This document shows positions 38,384-48,079 of a DNA stretch of 64,000 nt, in pieces. The position numbers and the translations under genes are program-made. The notes under the pieces are model-generated. The model was not told the origin of the DNA, made no database searches, and worked only from the letters and a program-made list of their open reading frames with translations. Every line of letters starts with the position of its first letter. The first letter of the stretch is position 1. Origin of the DNA: JAWKTV01 sp041398905 (lineage in GTDB: Bacteria > Planctomycetota > Planctomycetia > Planctomycetales > Planctomycetaceae); contig JAWKTV010000008.1 in assembly GCA_041398905.1 (NCBI GenBank), positions 1-64,000 of the forward strand, written 5' to 3'.

Positions 38384-41338
38384 ATGAGGCCAGATCAGCC
38401 TTTCCCGGGTAGCCAGTCGACGGAGTACCGGCTGTTGAAGCCGATGCCCTCCCGTCCGGGGTCGGGGACTGCGCCGGCGGGCAACTCGCTGCTTGAGGCT
38501 TGGGACACACAGGTCCGGCGGCTCTTCCCGCCGCGTGATACGCTGCCTCAAGAGCTTCCCGACGTGGCGGGGATCGAACTGGGGCACTTCGAAATCGAAT
38601 CGCGGATCGCCCGCGGCGGCATGGGGACGGTGTTCCTCGCGCGGGACAAGCGGCTCGACCGAGTGGTCGCGCTCAAGGTGCTCTCCAACGAACAGCTCCG
38701 CGATCCAGCGGCGGTGCAGCGATTCCATAACGAAGCCCGGGCAGCCGCGAAGCTCGATCACGAGAATATCGCCCGCGTCTACTACCTCGGCGAAGAACGC
38801 GGTGTGCACTTCATCGCGTTCGAGCACATCCGTGGAACCACCGTCCGCGAAGAAGTCGCCACGAAAGGGTTCCTCTCGGCCGACGAAGCCGTCAACTACA
38901 CGCTCCAAAGCTGCGAAGCGCTCAAGCACATCGAAGCGGCGGGTCTGGTGCACCGGGACATCAAGCCCAGCAATCTGATCGTGACAGCCTCCGGACGCGT
39001 CAAACTCGTGGACCTCGGGCTGGCGCGGAATCTCGACCCGGAAAGCGAACAAGACCTGACGGTGACGGGCACCACCCTCGGCACGTTTGACTACATCTCG
39101 CCGGAGCAGGCCCGCAATCCGCGCGCGGTCGATATTCGCAGCGACATCTATTCGCTCGGCTGCACGCTGTACCAGATGCTGACCGGCAGCCCGCCCTATC
39201 CGCATGGCAGCAGCGTCGACAAACTGCTGCAACACAGCTCCGGCCCGCCGCCCGATCCGCTGGAAAAGAACCCGCGCATCCCGACCCGGCTCGCGCTCGT
39301 CGTCCAGCGGATGATGGCCCCGAACGTCAACGACCGATTTCCCTCGCCCCAAGCGCTGATCGATGAACTCGTCGACATCGCAGAGCACCTGGGGTTGCGT
39401 GCGTCGGCACCGGAAGGAACGATCTGGCACAAACCGCTGTATCGGGCTTCCCACGGTCGCTGGGAGCAAAGCCGCGGCTGGCTGATCGCCTTCGGCCTGA
39501 TTCTGATTGTCGCTGTCAGCGGCGATGATGTTTACCGCTGGTACCGGGCGACATCGGAGACTCCAGGCTTTCTCACCGGAACGTTGCCTGCGGAACCAGC
39601 GATCCCGCCCGCGATCTCCCGCGATCGACGAACCCGGCAGCCGGGAGGGACCACCTCTTCCACGGACATCGCCAGCATCGACGCACCCAACTTCGCAGGA
39701 GCGCTCGCCATGGCCCCCCTGCCGCTTGAGATCGCGCCGGACACCGCGACCGCGCGCCCCCAGGACGATTCCACCGGCAGTCGACCGTCCACCACGACAG
39801 CCTCGACGGCGAACACGGCGACCGCCCGTCCAGCGATGTCGAATCGTTCGAACGATTCGAACGATGCAGCCTCGACCGCAATGTCCGCGCTGCCATCGAC
39901 ACTGATCCGCTCGCCCGTCGCGGAAGCCGCCAGCACCTTCTTTCCCGTCGAAGCGGACTCGATCGCAGCCAGGGCGTTCCCGATCAAACCGGCTGCCAGC
40001 GCAGTGGGTGACGCTCCGCTGGCTGCAAACTCAGTGAAGGTCCACCCCACCACCGACGCTCCGCCCACCGCCGAGCCAACGGCTGTTCCACCAACTGCGC
40101 AGGCCGCTGTCACCCCGTTCCTCCTTCGCGGTGCGGGTGGTGAAGAACTTGGTCGGTTCCAGACGCTGGAAGCGGCCTGCCACGCCGCCAAAAGTGGCTC
40201 AGTCATCGATATCGACTGGGATGGACCGATCAGCACCCTGCAGAAGCCCGTCGTCATCCAGGACAAGAAGCTGCGGATCGGTCCATCGCGGCCGGGACTC
40301 CGGCCGGCATTGACGTTTGTCGCTTCCGAGACGCAGGTGGGGCCGAGTGCGGTCCATGCGATTGAAGTGATCAACGGCTCGCTGGAACTGTATGATGTCG
40401 ACCTGCGGATGGAGGTTGACCCCACGGTGTACGCGGAAGAGTGGGTCGGCCTGGCGTTGCGGCAGGCCCAGCAGGTGATGCTGCAACGGGTCCGGCTGAC
40501 GATCGCGAATCCCAGCGGTCGCCCCGCCTATCTGGTGAAGCGAGAGATGCCCCTCAGCGGACCCACCCGCATGATGCCCGCCGCCGCGATTCCACAGGAA
40601 ACCGAACTCACGATTCGTGATTCGCTGCTGACTGGCGATGTCGGCTTCATGATCGACCGCAGCCTGGAGTCAAGCACGCTGCGGATCATGGATTCCGGTG
40701 TGGTGGTGGCCAACGATTTCCTGCTGGTGCAAGGTGCCGACCCGATTGAGATGGACGCGACTCCGGCCACTGAACCGGTGCTGCGATGTGAATTCGATCA
40801 CCTCACTTGCCTTGCCGGGCAATCCGTCGTGCGGATCGACACCGGTGCCGTGCGGGACCTGCCCCTGGTACGTGTCGATGCCCGTAACTCGATCCTCAGC
40901 GCCCAGCAGGCCACCACCCCCTTCCTGACGTTCGATGGCCACCAGGAGAGCGATCGTCTGCTGCAGAAGTTGCAGTGGAACGGGAACTGGAATGTTTACG
41001 GCGTGCGTGGGGACGAAGCGTGCGTGGTTCGCGGACTCTGGCCGCTCTCAACCGATGTCTGGAGCTACCCGTCTCTCACTCAGTGGCAGGCGAACACTCA
41101 GGGAGCGTCCGGCTGGGACGTCTCGCGAAACACATCGGTCGACTTGCCAATAACGCAATGGGAGCTCACAAGCCCACCCCGCTACGTCGACCTTGGTCCC
41201 GACGACCTGACGCTCCTCACGGAGCTGTCGCTCGGAGTCGCCAACCCGGCCAAGGGGCACGCCGGCGATCATTCCGACATCGGTTTCGATCCGTCGGCGG
41301 CTGCGGTCTTGCAGGCCAGCGCGCGAAAGTTGCCCTGA
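38384..41338 (+). CDS. Transmembrane Ser/Thr protein kinase with large extracytoplasmic domain
   Basis: 984 residues (an alternative start is ATG 38444). The kinase domain spans about 67-335: RGGMGTVF (78-84), K98, HRDIKPSN (190-197), DLG at 210-212 in place of DFG, and SPEQ at 239. A single transmembrane helix (about 365-381, GWLIAFGLILIVAVSG) follows. A Thr/Ala/Pro-rich spacer (about 400-590) leads to an extracytoplasmic domain with repeated short beta strands (EVINGSLELYDVDLRMEV, TELTIRDSLLTGDVGFMIDR), like a right-handed parallel beta-helix. The architecture suggests a receptor kinase that senses a surface ligand or carbohydrate. The DLG motif is a common active variant. Confidence 0.87.
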   Translation: MRPDQPFPGSQSTEYRLLKPMPSRPGSGTAPAGNSLLEAWDTQVRRLFPPRDTLPQELPDVAGIELGHFEIESRIARGGMGTVFLARDKRLDRVVALKVLSNEQLRDPAAVQRFHNEARAAAKLDHENIARVYYLGEERGVHFIAFEHIRGTTVREEVATKGFLSADEAVNYTLQSCEALKHIEAAGLVHRDIKPSNLIVTASGRVKLVDLGLARNLDPESEQDLTVTGTTLGTFDYISPEQARNPRAVDIRSDIYSLGCTLYQMLTGSPPYPHGSSVDKLLQHSSGPPPDPLEKNPRIPTRLALVVQRMMAPNVNDRFPSPQALIDELVDIAEHLGLRASAPEGTIWHKPLYRASHGRWEQSRGWLIAFGLILIVAVSGDDVYRWYRATSETPGFLTGTLPAEPAIPPAISRDRRTRQPGGTTSSTDIASIDAPNFAGALAMAPLPLEIAPDTATARPQDDSTGSRPSTTTASTANTATARPAMSNRSNDSNDAASTAMSALPSTLIRSPVAEAASTFFPVEADSIAARAFPIKPAASAVGDAPLAANSVKVHPTTDAPPTAEPTAVPPTAQAAVTPFLLRGAGGEELGRFQTLEAACHAAKSGSVIDIDWDGPISTLQKPVVIQDKKLRIGPSRPGLRPALTFVASETQVGPSAVHAIEVINGSLELYDVDLRMEVDPTVYAEEWVGLALRQAQQVMLQRVRLTIANPSGRPAYLVKREMPLSGPTRMMPAAAIPQETELTIRDSLLTGDVGFMIDRSLESSTLRIMDSGVVVANDFLLVQGADPIEMDATPATEPVLRCEFDHLTCLAGQSVVRIDTGAVRDLPLVRVDARNSILSAQQATTPFLTFDGHQESDRLLQKLQWNGNWNVYGVRGDEACVVRGLWPLSTDVWSYPSLTQWQANTQGASGWDVSRNTSVDLPITQWELTSPPRYVDLGPDDLTLLTELSLGVANPAKGHAGDHSDIGFDPSAAAVLQASARKLP

Positions 41339-41549
41339 TTTCCGCTCGCAGCGACGGTCGTTGTCCGCCGCCGAATCGTCGCGAGTCGACCGCACGTGTA
41401 GCGTTTTGAACCACACCCAAGACTGATCGCCACGCCGCAACCAATTACCTAATCGACACTTACCAAGGCACGCCCATCACGGCATAGGAATTGCCCTGTT
41501 GTGGCTCGTTCGCGGCAGGCGTTGGCCCGCACTTGCCGCAGGACAACCT

Positions 41550-41583
41550 GAAGCGACCCAGGCCCTCGGGCCTGGGTCGCTTC
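41550..41583 (+). terminator. Strong hairpin, likely terminator of the kinase transcript
   Basis: A perfect 15-bp stem (GAAGCGACCCAGGCC / GGCCTGGGTCGCTTC) with a CTCG tetraloop, followed by TCTGGTTTTGGGTTTT. It lies 211 bases after the kinase stop. Intrinsic terminator or a structured RNA element. Confidence 0.6.
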
Positions 41584-41862
41584 TCTGGTTTTGGGTTTTG
41601 GCAATCCGCCCAAGACGAAGGCTCGCTCGCCCAGACCGACCTGCCTCGCCGTCGCCGCTGCCGCGATGTCATCAGACCATCGACCGATCGGGGTCAGAAG
41701 GTCGCGACATGCAGTCGCCCTCGAATCCGCGCCTCCCGTCGAGCAGCACACCGGATGCAACTGAAGGATCCACGGAGCCCCCGCCACCCGTGCCCCGTGA
41801 GCGGATTTGTCACGTCGGAGCAGGAATCCCTGAATTGCTGTCGACATCTCGCCCGTATCGGG

Positions 41863-41890
41863 TTGAATCTCCGCCAAACTGCGTTATTCT
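41863..41890 (+). promoter_or_regulatory. Candidate promoter for rpsO-pnp
   Basis: TTGAAT (41863-41868), 16-base spacer, TATTCT (41885-41890). It fits sigma-70 in 4/6 positions of each box and would give a leader of about 155 bases before rpsO. Confidence 0.4.
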
Positions 41891-41936
41891 GTGCGACTTG
41901 AAGACTGGCCCGTTCTGTTCCGACATGCTGGAATGG

Positions 41937-41964
41937 AAGCGGCGGAACCGTGAAACCGCTGCTT
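41937..41964 (+). promoter_or_regulatory. Hairpin in the rpsO leader
   Basis: AAGCGGCGG pairs with CCGCTGCTT (one G-T pair) around a 10-base loop. S15 autoregulates its own mRNA through structured leaders in several bacteria, so this is a candidate binding site, by position only. Confidence 0.3.
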
Positions 41965-42053
41965 GAAGGTTGGTTGCGTTCCCAGGGATCTTACGGGTGT
42001 CGGCGGCGCGAAGACTCTCGCGCATCGTCCGGTTGGCGCAGGTGGACAGAACT

Positions 42054-42323
42054 ATGTCGGTGACTAAAGAGCGGAAGTCGGAGTTGATTGGCGAGTATCG
42101 CCGTGGTGGTGAGGACACCGGTTCTCCCGACGTGCAGATCGCGGTGCTGACGGAGCGCATCAATGCGCTGACGGAGCATCTGAAGCTGCACCAGAAGGAT
42201 CACTCATGCCGTCGGGGTCTGCTGATGCTGGTGAGCCGTCGGCGACGGTTGCTGGATTACGTGCGCCGTCACGATCCGGCCCGATACGTTGATCTGATCA
42301 CTCGGCTGGGCATCCGCAAGTAG
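42054..42323 (+). CDS. rpsO: 30S ribosomal protein S15
   Basis: 89 residues from ATG 42054 (MSVTKERKSELIGEYRRGGE). The conserved DTGSPDVQIAVLTERINALT and HLKLHQKDHSCRRGLLMLVS and RRRRLLDYVRRHDPARY blocks are all present; it binds 16S rRNA at the three-way junction h20-22 and organises the platform. An upstream in-frame start at 41970 is not supported. pnp follows, giving the widespread rpsO-pnp order. Confidence 0.96.
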   Translation: MSVTKERKSELIGEYRRGGEDTGSPDVQIAVLTERINALTEHLKLHQKDHSCRRGLLMLVSRRRRLLDYVRRHDPARYVDLITRLGIRK

Positions 42324-42873
42324 TTGCGGGTATCTGGGCTCGCGCGGTGGCTGTGCGGCGAGTTCGACCGTGGTCATCGCCGCACTGCGTCAGCGCTCGC
42401 ATGGCGATTGGTCGGGTCGATGAAAGGGATGTGCGCGAAGTTGTGTTGTTGGAAGACGGTGCGCGTCGCGGAGGATTGGCGATGCGCGACAGTTTGATGA
42501 GTGCCAGCCTGACGCTGGCGTTGTCGGTGTTGGACAGGAAACGGATTGGTTGGATGGAAGCGCAGAGCGCCTCCCGTACGAAGGACGCCAATTCGGGCTC
42601 AGATGGCCCGATTGTTGGCTTGTCGTCCCCGCCGGCCTGCTGTTGTGTGAGCAATTCCGTTTCATGCTCCACTGTAGGAAGTGGCCACTTGTTTGTGGAC
42701 CACGATGGTGCTCGCCAAGGCTGGTCGAGCCAGGCCTGGCGACCGATCGGAACAGAGCGGGTCTCGCTTTCGACCGCCGTGTCGCTGCTCTCTCCATGTC
42801 GCCGTCTCGCAATGTGGCGGCCTGTTTTGCAAATCGTTGATTGACTGGTTTTTATCAGAGACAGGATCAAACA
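42324..42873. other. Gap between rpsO and pnp
   Basis: A 550-base spacer, unusually long for this conserved pair. A plus-strand open frame crosses it (about 42347-42844) but has no family resemblance, and it overlaps the end of a long antisense shadow frame. It probably holds the pnp leader and possibly its own promoter. No clear hairpin was found. Confidence 0.45.
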
Positions 42874-45186
42874 GTGAAAATTCGAGTGGAACGTGAGATT
42901 GCCGGACGCCCCTTCTCCATCACGACCGGGCAGATCGGCCGGCAGGCAAGCGGGTGTATCCTGATTCAATACGGCGAGACGATGGCCCTCGTGGCCGCAC
43001 AAGGCGGGCCGGGTCGCCCGGGACAGGACTTCTTCCCACTGACAGTCGACTACCGCGAGCGGTTCGCAGCGGCAGGCAAGTTCCCCGGCGGATTCCTCAA
43101 GCGCGAAGGCCGACCGACCGACCGTGAAATCCTCACCGCACGACTGACCGATCGGCCCATCCGCCCGCTGTTCCCGAGCGGCTACGTCGACGAAGTCCAG
43201 GTCATGATCAACGTCATGTCCTGCGACAAGATCAACGACCCCGACGTGCTGGCGATCACCGGTGCCAGTGCCGCGCTGTCCGTGTCGAACCTCCCCTTCG
43301 AAGGACCGATCGCCGCCGTGCGGGTCGGTTTGATCGACGGCGACTTCGTCCTGATGCCGACCTACGAGCAGCAGAAGACCAGTGATCTCGATCTGGTTGT
43401 CGCCGGCAGCAAGGACTCGATCCTCATGATCGAAGGCTTCGGCAACCAGATTCCCGAAGATCAGATGGCGGACGCCCTGATGTTCGGCCACGAAGCGATT
43501 CGGGAACTCTGCGAACTGCAGAACGAACTCGCCAAAAAGGTGGCTCCGACGAAGATCAAGTACGCCGGGGCCCCGGAGAATCCGTTCATCGCGATCCTCA
43601 AGTCCGAAATCTACGACAAGATCAAGGAGGCCCGCCTCAACCCCAAGAAGCAGGAACGTTCCGAAGCCCGCAAGGCTCTGCAGGAAGCCACGATCGCGAA
43701 GCATTTCAAGGATGGCGAAACCACGCTCGCCGATGGCCGTACGGTCGACCAGCTCAAGGAAGCCTTCTACAAGCTCGACAAGCAGGCCTGCCGCGACTTG
43801 ACGCTCGCCGGCAAGCGGCTCGACGGTCGTAACCTCAACCAGTTGCGTTCGGTTGAATGCGAAGTCGGGATCATCCCCCGCATTCACGGCTCCGCCCTCT
43901 TCACCCGCGGCGAAACTCAATCGCTCGCGAGCGTGGTGCTCGGCTCCACCGGCGATCGCCAGCGGGTCGACAGCATCTTCGAGGAAACGGCCAAGCCGTT
44001 CATGCTGCACTACAACTTCCCCTCCTACTCCGTCGGCGAGTGCCGTCCGATTCGCGGCCCCGGACGACGTGAAATCGGTCACGGTGCCCTCGCCGAGCGC
44101 TCGGTCGAACGGATGATGCCGTCCCAGGAGAAGTTCCCCTACACCGTCCGCATCATCTCCGACATCACCGAATCGAACGGTTCCAGCTCGATGGCGTCGG
44201 TCTGCAGCGCCACCCTGTCGCTCATGGATGCCGGCGTTCCGATCAGCCAGCCGGTCGCCGGTATCAGCATCGGCCTGGTCAAGGAAGGCAAGGAGTACGT
44301 CCTGCTGACCGACATCCTCGGCGACGAGGACCACTTCGGTGACATGGACTTCAAGGTGGCCGGGACCGGTAAAGGAGTGACCGGCATCCAGCTCGACCTG
44401 AAGATCGACGGCATCAACGAAGAGATCATTCGCAAGACTCTGGTGCAGGCTCGCGAGGCCCGGCTGGAACTGCTGCGAACGATGCTCGGTGCCATTCGCC
44501 GCCCGCGCTCGGAAGTCTCCGAGTTCGCTCCGCGAATCACCACCACCAAGATCGATCCGGAAAAGATCGGGCTGCTCATCGGTCCCGGCGGCAAAACCAT
44601 TCGGGCGATGCAGTCCGAAACCGGTGCCAGCATCAACATCGAAGAGGACGGCACGGTCACCATCTCCGCACCGTCCGCCAACCAGTGCAACGACGCCCTC
44701 GCCCGAATTGAAGCGATGTCCGAGGACGTCAAGGTGGGCCGCGTCTACAACGGCAAGGTGATTTCGATCAAGGACTTCGGTGCCTTTGTGGAAATCGCCC
44801 CCGGCAAGGATGGCCTGCTGCACATCAGCGAACTGTCCAACGGATTCGTCAAGTCGGTTGGCGATGTCGTCGAGATCGGCCAAATGATCGAAGTGAAGGT
44901 CATCGCCATCGATGAGCAGAACCGCGTCAAGCTCTCCCGCAAGGCCTTGCTGCCGCCGGAGGAAGCCGGCGAAGAGGATGCCGAAGTCGGCTTCGATGAC
45001 GAGGATAGTGACGAGGAAGTCCGCGCTCCCCGCAGCGACCGTGGCGGAGATCGCGGCGGCGACCGAGGAGATCGCGGTGGCGACCGTGGCGGACGCGGTG
45101 GCGACCGCGGACGGCGTCCGCCTCGTGGACGCAGCGGCGGCGGCGGCGGCGGTCGCAGTGGCGGCGGCCGTGGCGATCGCGGCTAA
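42874..45186 (+). CDS. pnp: Polyribonucleotide nucleotidyltransferase (PNPase) with RGG-rich tail
   Basis: Phosphorolytic 3'-5' exoribonuclease, core of the RNA degradosome. I start at GTG 42874 (VKIRVEREIAGRPFSITTGQ), with AGGA nine bases upstream; an in-frame TTG at 42841 is less likely. Two RNase PH domains (FFPLTVDYRERFAAAGKFPG; FMLHYNFPSYSVGECRP and the second PH core), a KH domain (KIGLLIGPGGKTIRAMQSET) and an S1 domain (SIKDFGAFVEIAPGKDGLLH). The last about 60 residues are repeated Asp/Gly/Arg (RGGDRGGDRGDRGGDRGGRG), a likely disordered RNA-binding tail. A strong terminator follows. Confidence 0.95.
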   Translation: MKIRVEREIAGRPFSITTGQIGRQASGCILIQYGETMALVAAQGGPGRPGQDFFPLTVDYRERFAAAGKFPGGFLKREGRPTDREILTARLTDRPIRPLFPSGYVDEVQVMINVMSCDKINDPDVLAITGASAALSVSNLPFEGPIAAVRVGLIDGDFVLMPTYEQQKTSDLDLVVAGSKDSILMIEGFGNQIPEDQMADALMFGHEAIRELCELQNELAKKVAPTKIKYAGAPENPFIAILKSEIYDKIKEARLNPKKQERSEARKALQEATIAKHFKDGETTLADGRTVDQLKEAFYKLDKQACRDLTLAGKRLDGRNLNQLRSVECEVGIIPRIHGSALFTRGETQSLASVVLGSTGDRQRVDSIFEETAKPFMLHYNFPSYSVGECRPIRGPGRREIGHGALAERSVERMMPSQEKFPYTVRIISDITESNGSSSMASVCSATLSLMDAGVPISQPVAGISIGLVKEGKEYVLLTDILGDEDHFGDMDFKVAGTGKGVTGIQLDLKIDGINEEIIRKTLVQAREARLELLRTMLGAIRRPRSEVSEFAPRITTTKIDPEKIGLLIGPGGKTIRAMQSETGASINIEEDGTVTISAPSANQCNDALARIEAMSEDVKVGRVYNGKVISIKDFGAFVEIAPGKDGLLHISELSNGFVKSVGDVVEIGQMIEVKVIAIDEQNRVKLSRKALLPPEEAGEEDAEVGFDDEDSDEEVRAPRSDRGGDRGGDRGDRGGDRGGRGGDRGRRPPRGRSGGGGGGRSGGGRGDRG

Positions 45187-45212
45187 TCTGCTTCGATCAC
45201 TGGCAATTGACA

Positions 45213-45249
45213 ACAGGCTCGGCGGCACTCCCGCCGAGCCTGTTTTTTT
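45213..45249 (+). terminator. Intrinsic terminator after pnp
   Basis: 13-bp perfect stem (ACAGGCTCGGCGG / CCGCCGAGCCTGT), loop CACTC, followed directly by TTTTTTT. It lies 27 bases after the pnp stop. Confidence 0.9.
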
Positions 45250-45401
45250 GTTGCCAGGCATCCCAGCCATCACGAACCGACCGATCGCAAGGCCACCGGC
45301 TCAAGCGACCGTACGTCGCGCAAACTCAGAACGATTTCAAGGCGTCGCGCGACCATTCGCTGGAAGCCAGCCACGGGACGGACTCCCGGACCCCGTCTCA
45401 C

Positions 45402-46481
45402 TCACCGCCGCATGACACGAACAACGTTGTTATTGGAATCGCCCACGTAGACTTGCCCGGCCGGATCGACAAACACCCCGTGCGGGCGATCCATGCGACA
45501 GCCATGTGGGTCGCCATCGGGACCACTCCCCTTCTGACCATCGCCGATCACGGTCTCGATGATTCCCGACTTGGCCCGCACGACTCGGATCGTATGGCTC
45601 TCGGTGTCGGCCAGATAGATGTCGCCATCCGGGCCGAGGGCGACCCCTTTGGGCCCGGCAAGCTTCGCCAGTCTGGCGGGCCCGCCATCGCCCGTATAGC
45701 CCTGCTGCCCCGTGCCGGCGACGTGATGCAGCGTCTGAGTGCCGAGATCGATGCGGTACAGCGCATTCCCCTCCCTTAGCGCCAGGTACAGCGCACCTTC
45801 ACCATCGAAGTCGAGCGCCCGCGGACCGTTGAGAGGCGTGCCTGCGACCGGTGCGCCGTCAGGCGTCGTCGCTTTCTGGCCCGTCCCGGTAAACGTGGAA
45901 ATCACCCCACTGCCAGCGTCGACGCGGCGTACGCGGTGGTTGCCAATGTCGCAGATGTAGAGATGCCCCTCGCCATCAAACGCGATCGAGTGCGGTCGAT
46001 CCAGCCGCGCATCGCAGGCGGGCCCGCCGTCGCCGGAGAAACCCGTCTCGCCGCACCCGGCAACGGTTGTGATGATCCCGGTCACATGGTCGACCTTCCG
46101 CACGACGGCGGCCATCATGTCCACGAAATAGAGATCACCGTTCGACGCGAACCGGACTTCGTAAGGCTCGTTCACGTCCGCCTGCGTCGCCGGTCCGCCA
46201 TCGCCGGAGTTCCCTTTCTTACCAGTCCCCACGACCGTCGTCGCGATGCCGGTTTCCAGGTCGACCCGGCGAATGACGTGCGTTGTCGTTTCGCACACGT
46301 ACAGGGCCCCGTCCGGGCCGATCACAAGTCCGAACGGTCCACCGACCCCGGCCTGCGTCGCTGGGCCGCCGTCACCGAAATGCCGGTTCTCACCAGTGCC
46401 AGCGATGGCCACAACCTCCGCCGCCATCGCAGGAACTGTGACCGCCAGCGTACACAGCATCGTCATCAGCCAAACGCGCAT
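45402..46481 (-). CDS. NHL-repeat beta-propeller protein, secreted
   Basis: About 359 residues from ATG 46481, preceded by GGGTGAG; signal peptide MRVWLMTMLCTLAVTVPAMA. Six or so NHL blades with the recurring pattern GDGGPATQA...PFGLVIGPDGALYVCETTTH, VIRRVD. Such proteins bind protein, RNA or sugar ligands as propellers; no catalytic motif is evident. Convergent with pnp and followed on the same strand by a sulfatase gene 75 bases upstream, so co-transcription is plausible. Confidence 0.87.
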   Translation of the reverse strand: MRVWLMTMLCTLAVTVPAMAAEVVAIAGTGENRHFGDGGPATQAGVGGPFGLVIGPDGALYVCETTTHVIRRVDLETGIATTVVGTGKKGNSGDGGPATQADVNEPYEVRFASNGDLYFVDMMAAVVRKVDHVTGIITTVAGCGETGFSGDGGPACDARLDRPHSIAFDGEGHLYICDIGNHRVRRVDAGSGVISTFTGTGQKATTPDGAPVAGTPLNGPRALDFDGEGALYLALREGNALYRIDLGTQTLHHVAGTGQQGYTGDGGPARLAKLAGPKGVALGPDGDIYLADTESHTIRVVRAKSGIIETVIGDGQKGSGPDGDPHGCRMDRPHGVFVDPAGQVYVGDSNNNVVRVMRR

Positions 46482-46555
46482 GCGCTCACCCATCTTTCTA
46501 TCGATCCAGGAATCAACCCCACAGTCCCCCCCGGGCCGCCGGTTCCATCACCGCG

Positions 46556-48079
46556 TCATTCGCGTTCTTCCAGCCGCCGCAACTCTTCCAGCTTGGCATC
46601 GTAGCCCCTGCGCATGTCGAGTTCCCAGTGCTCGATCACATCAGCCGGCTCGGGAAAGCGGCCCTGGTCATCGGTCGCTTCGATCCACTCGTCCAACACC
46701 CCTCGCAGCCGCAGCAGCGTCTCACGATATTCGGGCTGGCCCGCCAGGTTCTGCAGCTCGTGCGGATCACTATGAAGGTCGTACAACTCTTCCGGGGCGC
46801 GCCTGGGAGCCATGAGCCGTTCCGCGTGCGGGTTGAGCCGCGCGAGTTCTCCGGCGTCGTGGAGCCGGTGCATCAGCCGCAGCACGGGGTACTGCATGAG
46901 CTTGTAGCGGTTGGTTTGCGAGAAGGGACGCTCGGGGTAGAAGTTGCGGATGTAGCGGTACTGTCCGTCGCGGACGGTGCGAATGCGGTCGACGGTTTCG
47001 TCCCCGCGGTCACGACCACCAAATAGATACTCGCGATCCGGCGGCGCGTGATCGCCCCAAAACGGTCGCCCCTGCATCTTGTCCGGAATCTCGACCCCGG
47101 CCCAGTCGAGGATCGACGCCGACAGGTCGATCGACATCACAAGTTCATCGCAGACCCCACCCCGCGTGAACTCCTTGGGTGGCGGGAAGCTCTCCGGCCA
47201 GCGAATGATGAGCGGCACGTGCAGCCCGCTGTCGTAGGGCCACTGTTTCGCCCTCACATGCGCTGCCCCGTGATCGGCGGTGAAAATCACGATCGTGCTT
47301 TCCCAGAGACCGTCGTCCTTGAGCAGTTGAACGATCCTGCCAACCTTGGCATCGACCGCCATCGCCGTGTTCAGGTACTGCGCCCAGTCGGCTCGGGTGA
47401 TCGCGTGGTCGGGGTAGTACGGTGGAATCTCGACTTGCGCGGGGTCGGCCAGTCGCTGGACGTGCTTGTGGGCATTGTTCCATTCACCGCCCCGATGGGT
47501 CTCGGGGAAGTTCACCTGCGCCATGAACGGCTGATGCGCCGGCAGTTGATCCCAGGTGTCAGTGTCGAACGGCTTCCCCTCGTAGTGGAAGTTCCAATCC
47601 GTCTTGCCAGTCCCCTTGAAACCGAGTTCCTTGGGGAACTGACGGACATTGGCCGTGGTGTAGCCGGCATCTCGCAGCCAGTCCGTGACGACCCGAACTC
47701 CTTCCGGAAGCCGGTGTCCATCATTGCGATGCGAGCGATGGTTATGCGTGCCGATGGTGGTGGAGTACATGCCGGTCATGAACGACGACCGACTGGTGGA
47801 ACAGACGGCGGTGGTCGTGTACGCGCGTGTGAAGCGAACCCCGTCAGCCGCAAGGGCGTCGATCTGCGGCGTCCAGACCTCCGGGGTGCCGTAGCAGCCC
47901 AGATGCGGCCCAAAGTCCTCGGCGACCAGCCAGAGAATGTTCGGACGCTCAGCGGCCGGCGCGCCGTGCGTCGAGATCATCAGCGTCGCCAGCCAGACCA
48001 GCGCGGGCCAGCCGGCGCGGAGTGTTCGCGTCAACGATTTCGTTTCTCCCACACACCCACCTGAGGCCGCCTTCGGCAT
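46556..48079 (-). CDS. Sulfatase (heparan/alkyl type subgroup), secreted
   Basis: 507 residues, N-terminal signal-like segment (about 22-42). NILWLVAEDFGPHLGCYGTP supplies metal ligands. The formylglycine region reads AVCSTSRSSFMTG, so the signature is CSTSR (93-97), lacking the usual Pro/Ala at position three; this variant is common in planctomycete sulfatases. Further motifs: TIGTHNHRSHR, TIVIFTADHGAAHVRAKQWP and GLHVPLIIRWPESFP. Likely acts on sulfated polysaccharides outside the cytoplasm. A second subgroup sulfatase lies at 25117. Upstream of the NHL gene on the same strand. Confidence 0.9.
   Translation of the reverse strand: MPKAASGGCVGETKSLTRTLRAGWPALVWLATLMISTHGAPAAERPNILWLVAEDFGPHLGCYGTPEVWTPQIDALAADGVRFTRAYTTTAVCSTSRSSFMTGMYSTTIGTHNHRSHRNDGHRLPEGVRVVTDWLRDAGYTTANVRQFPKELGFKGTGKTDWNFHYEGKPFDTDTWDQLPAHQPFMAQVNFPETHRGGEWNNAHKHVQRLADPAQVEIPPYYPDHAITRADWAQYLNTAMAVDAKVGRIVQLLKDDGLWESTIVIFTADHGAAHVRAKQWPYDSGLHVPLIIRWPESFPPPKEFTRGGVCDELVMSIDLSASILDWAGVEIPDKMQGRPFWGDHAPPDREYLFGGRDRGDETVDRIRTVRDGQYRYIRNFYPERPFSQTNRYKLMQYPVLRLMHRLHDAGELARLNPHAERLMAPRRAPEELYDLHSDPHELQNLAGQPEYRETLLRLRGVLDEWIEATDDQGRFPEPADVIEHWELDMRRGYDAKLEELRRLEERE

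Larger units (their letters stand above)
41339..42053. other. Long leader/intergenic region before rpsO
   Basis: Contains the strong hairpin at 41550-41583, a probable promoter at 41863-41890 and a leader hairpin at 41937-41964. No protein-coding gene was convincing. Confidence 0.5.

Noticed and set aside
42298..45273. A 991-codon open frame on the minus strand opposite pnp
   Set aside because: It is the shadow of the GC-rich pnp gene. It has low-complexity Ala/Thr/Asp/Gly runs and no family resemblance, while pnp has complete conserved domains.
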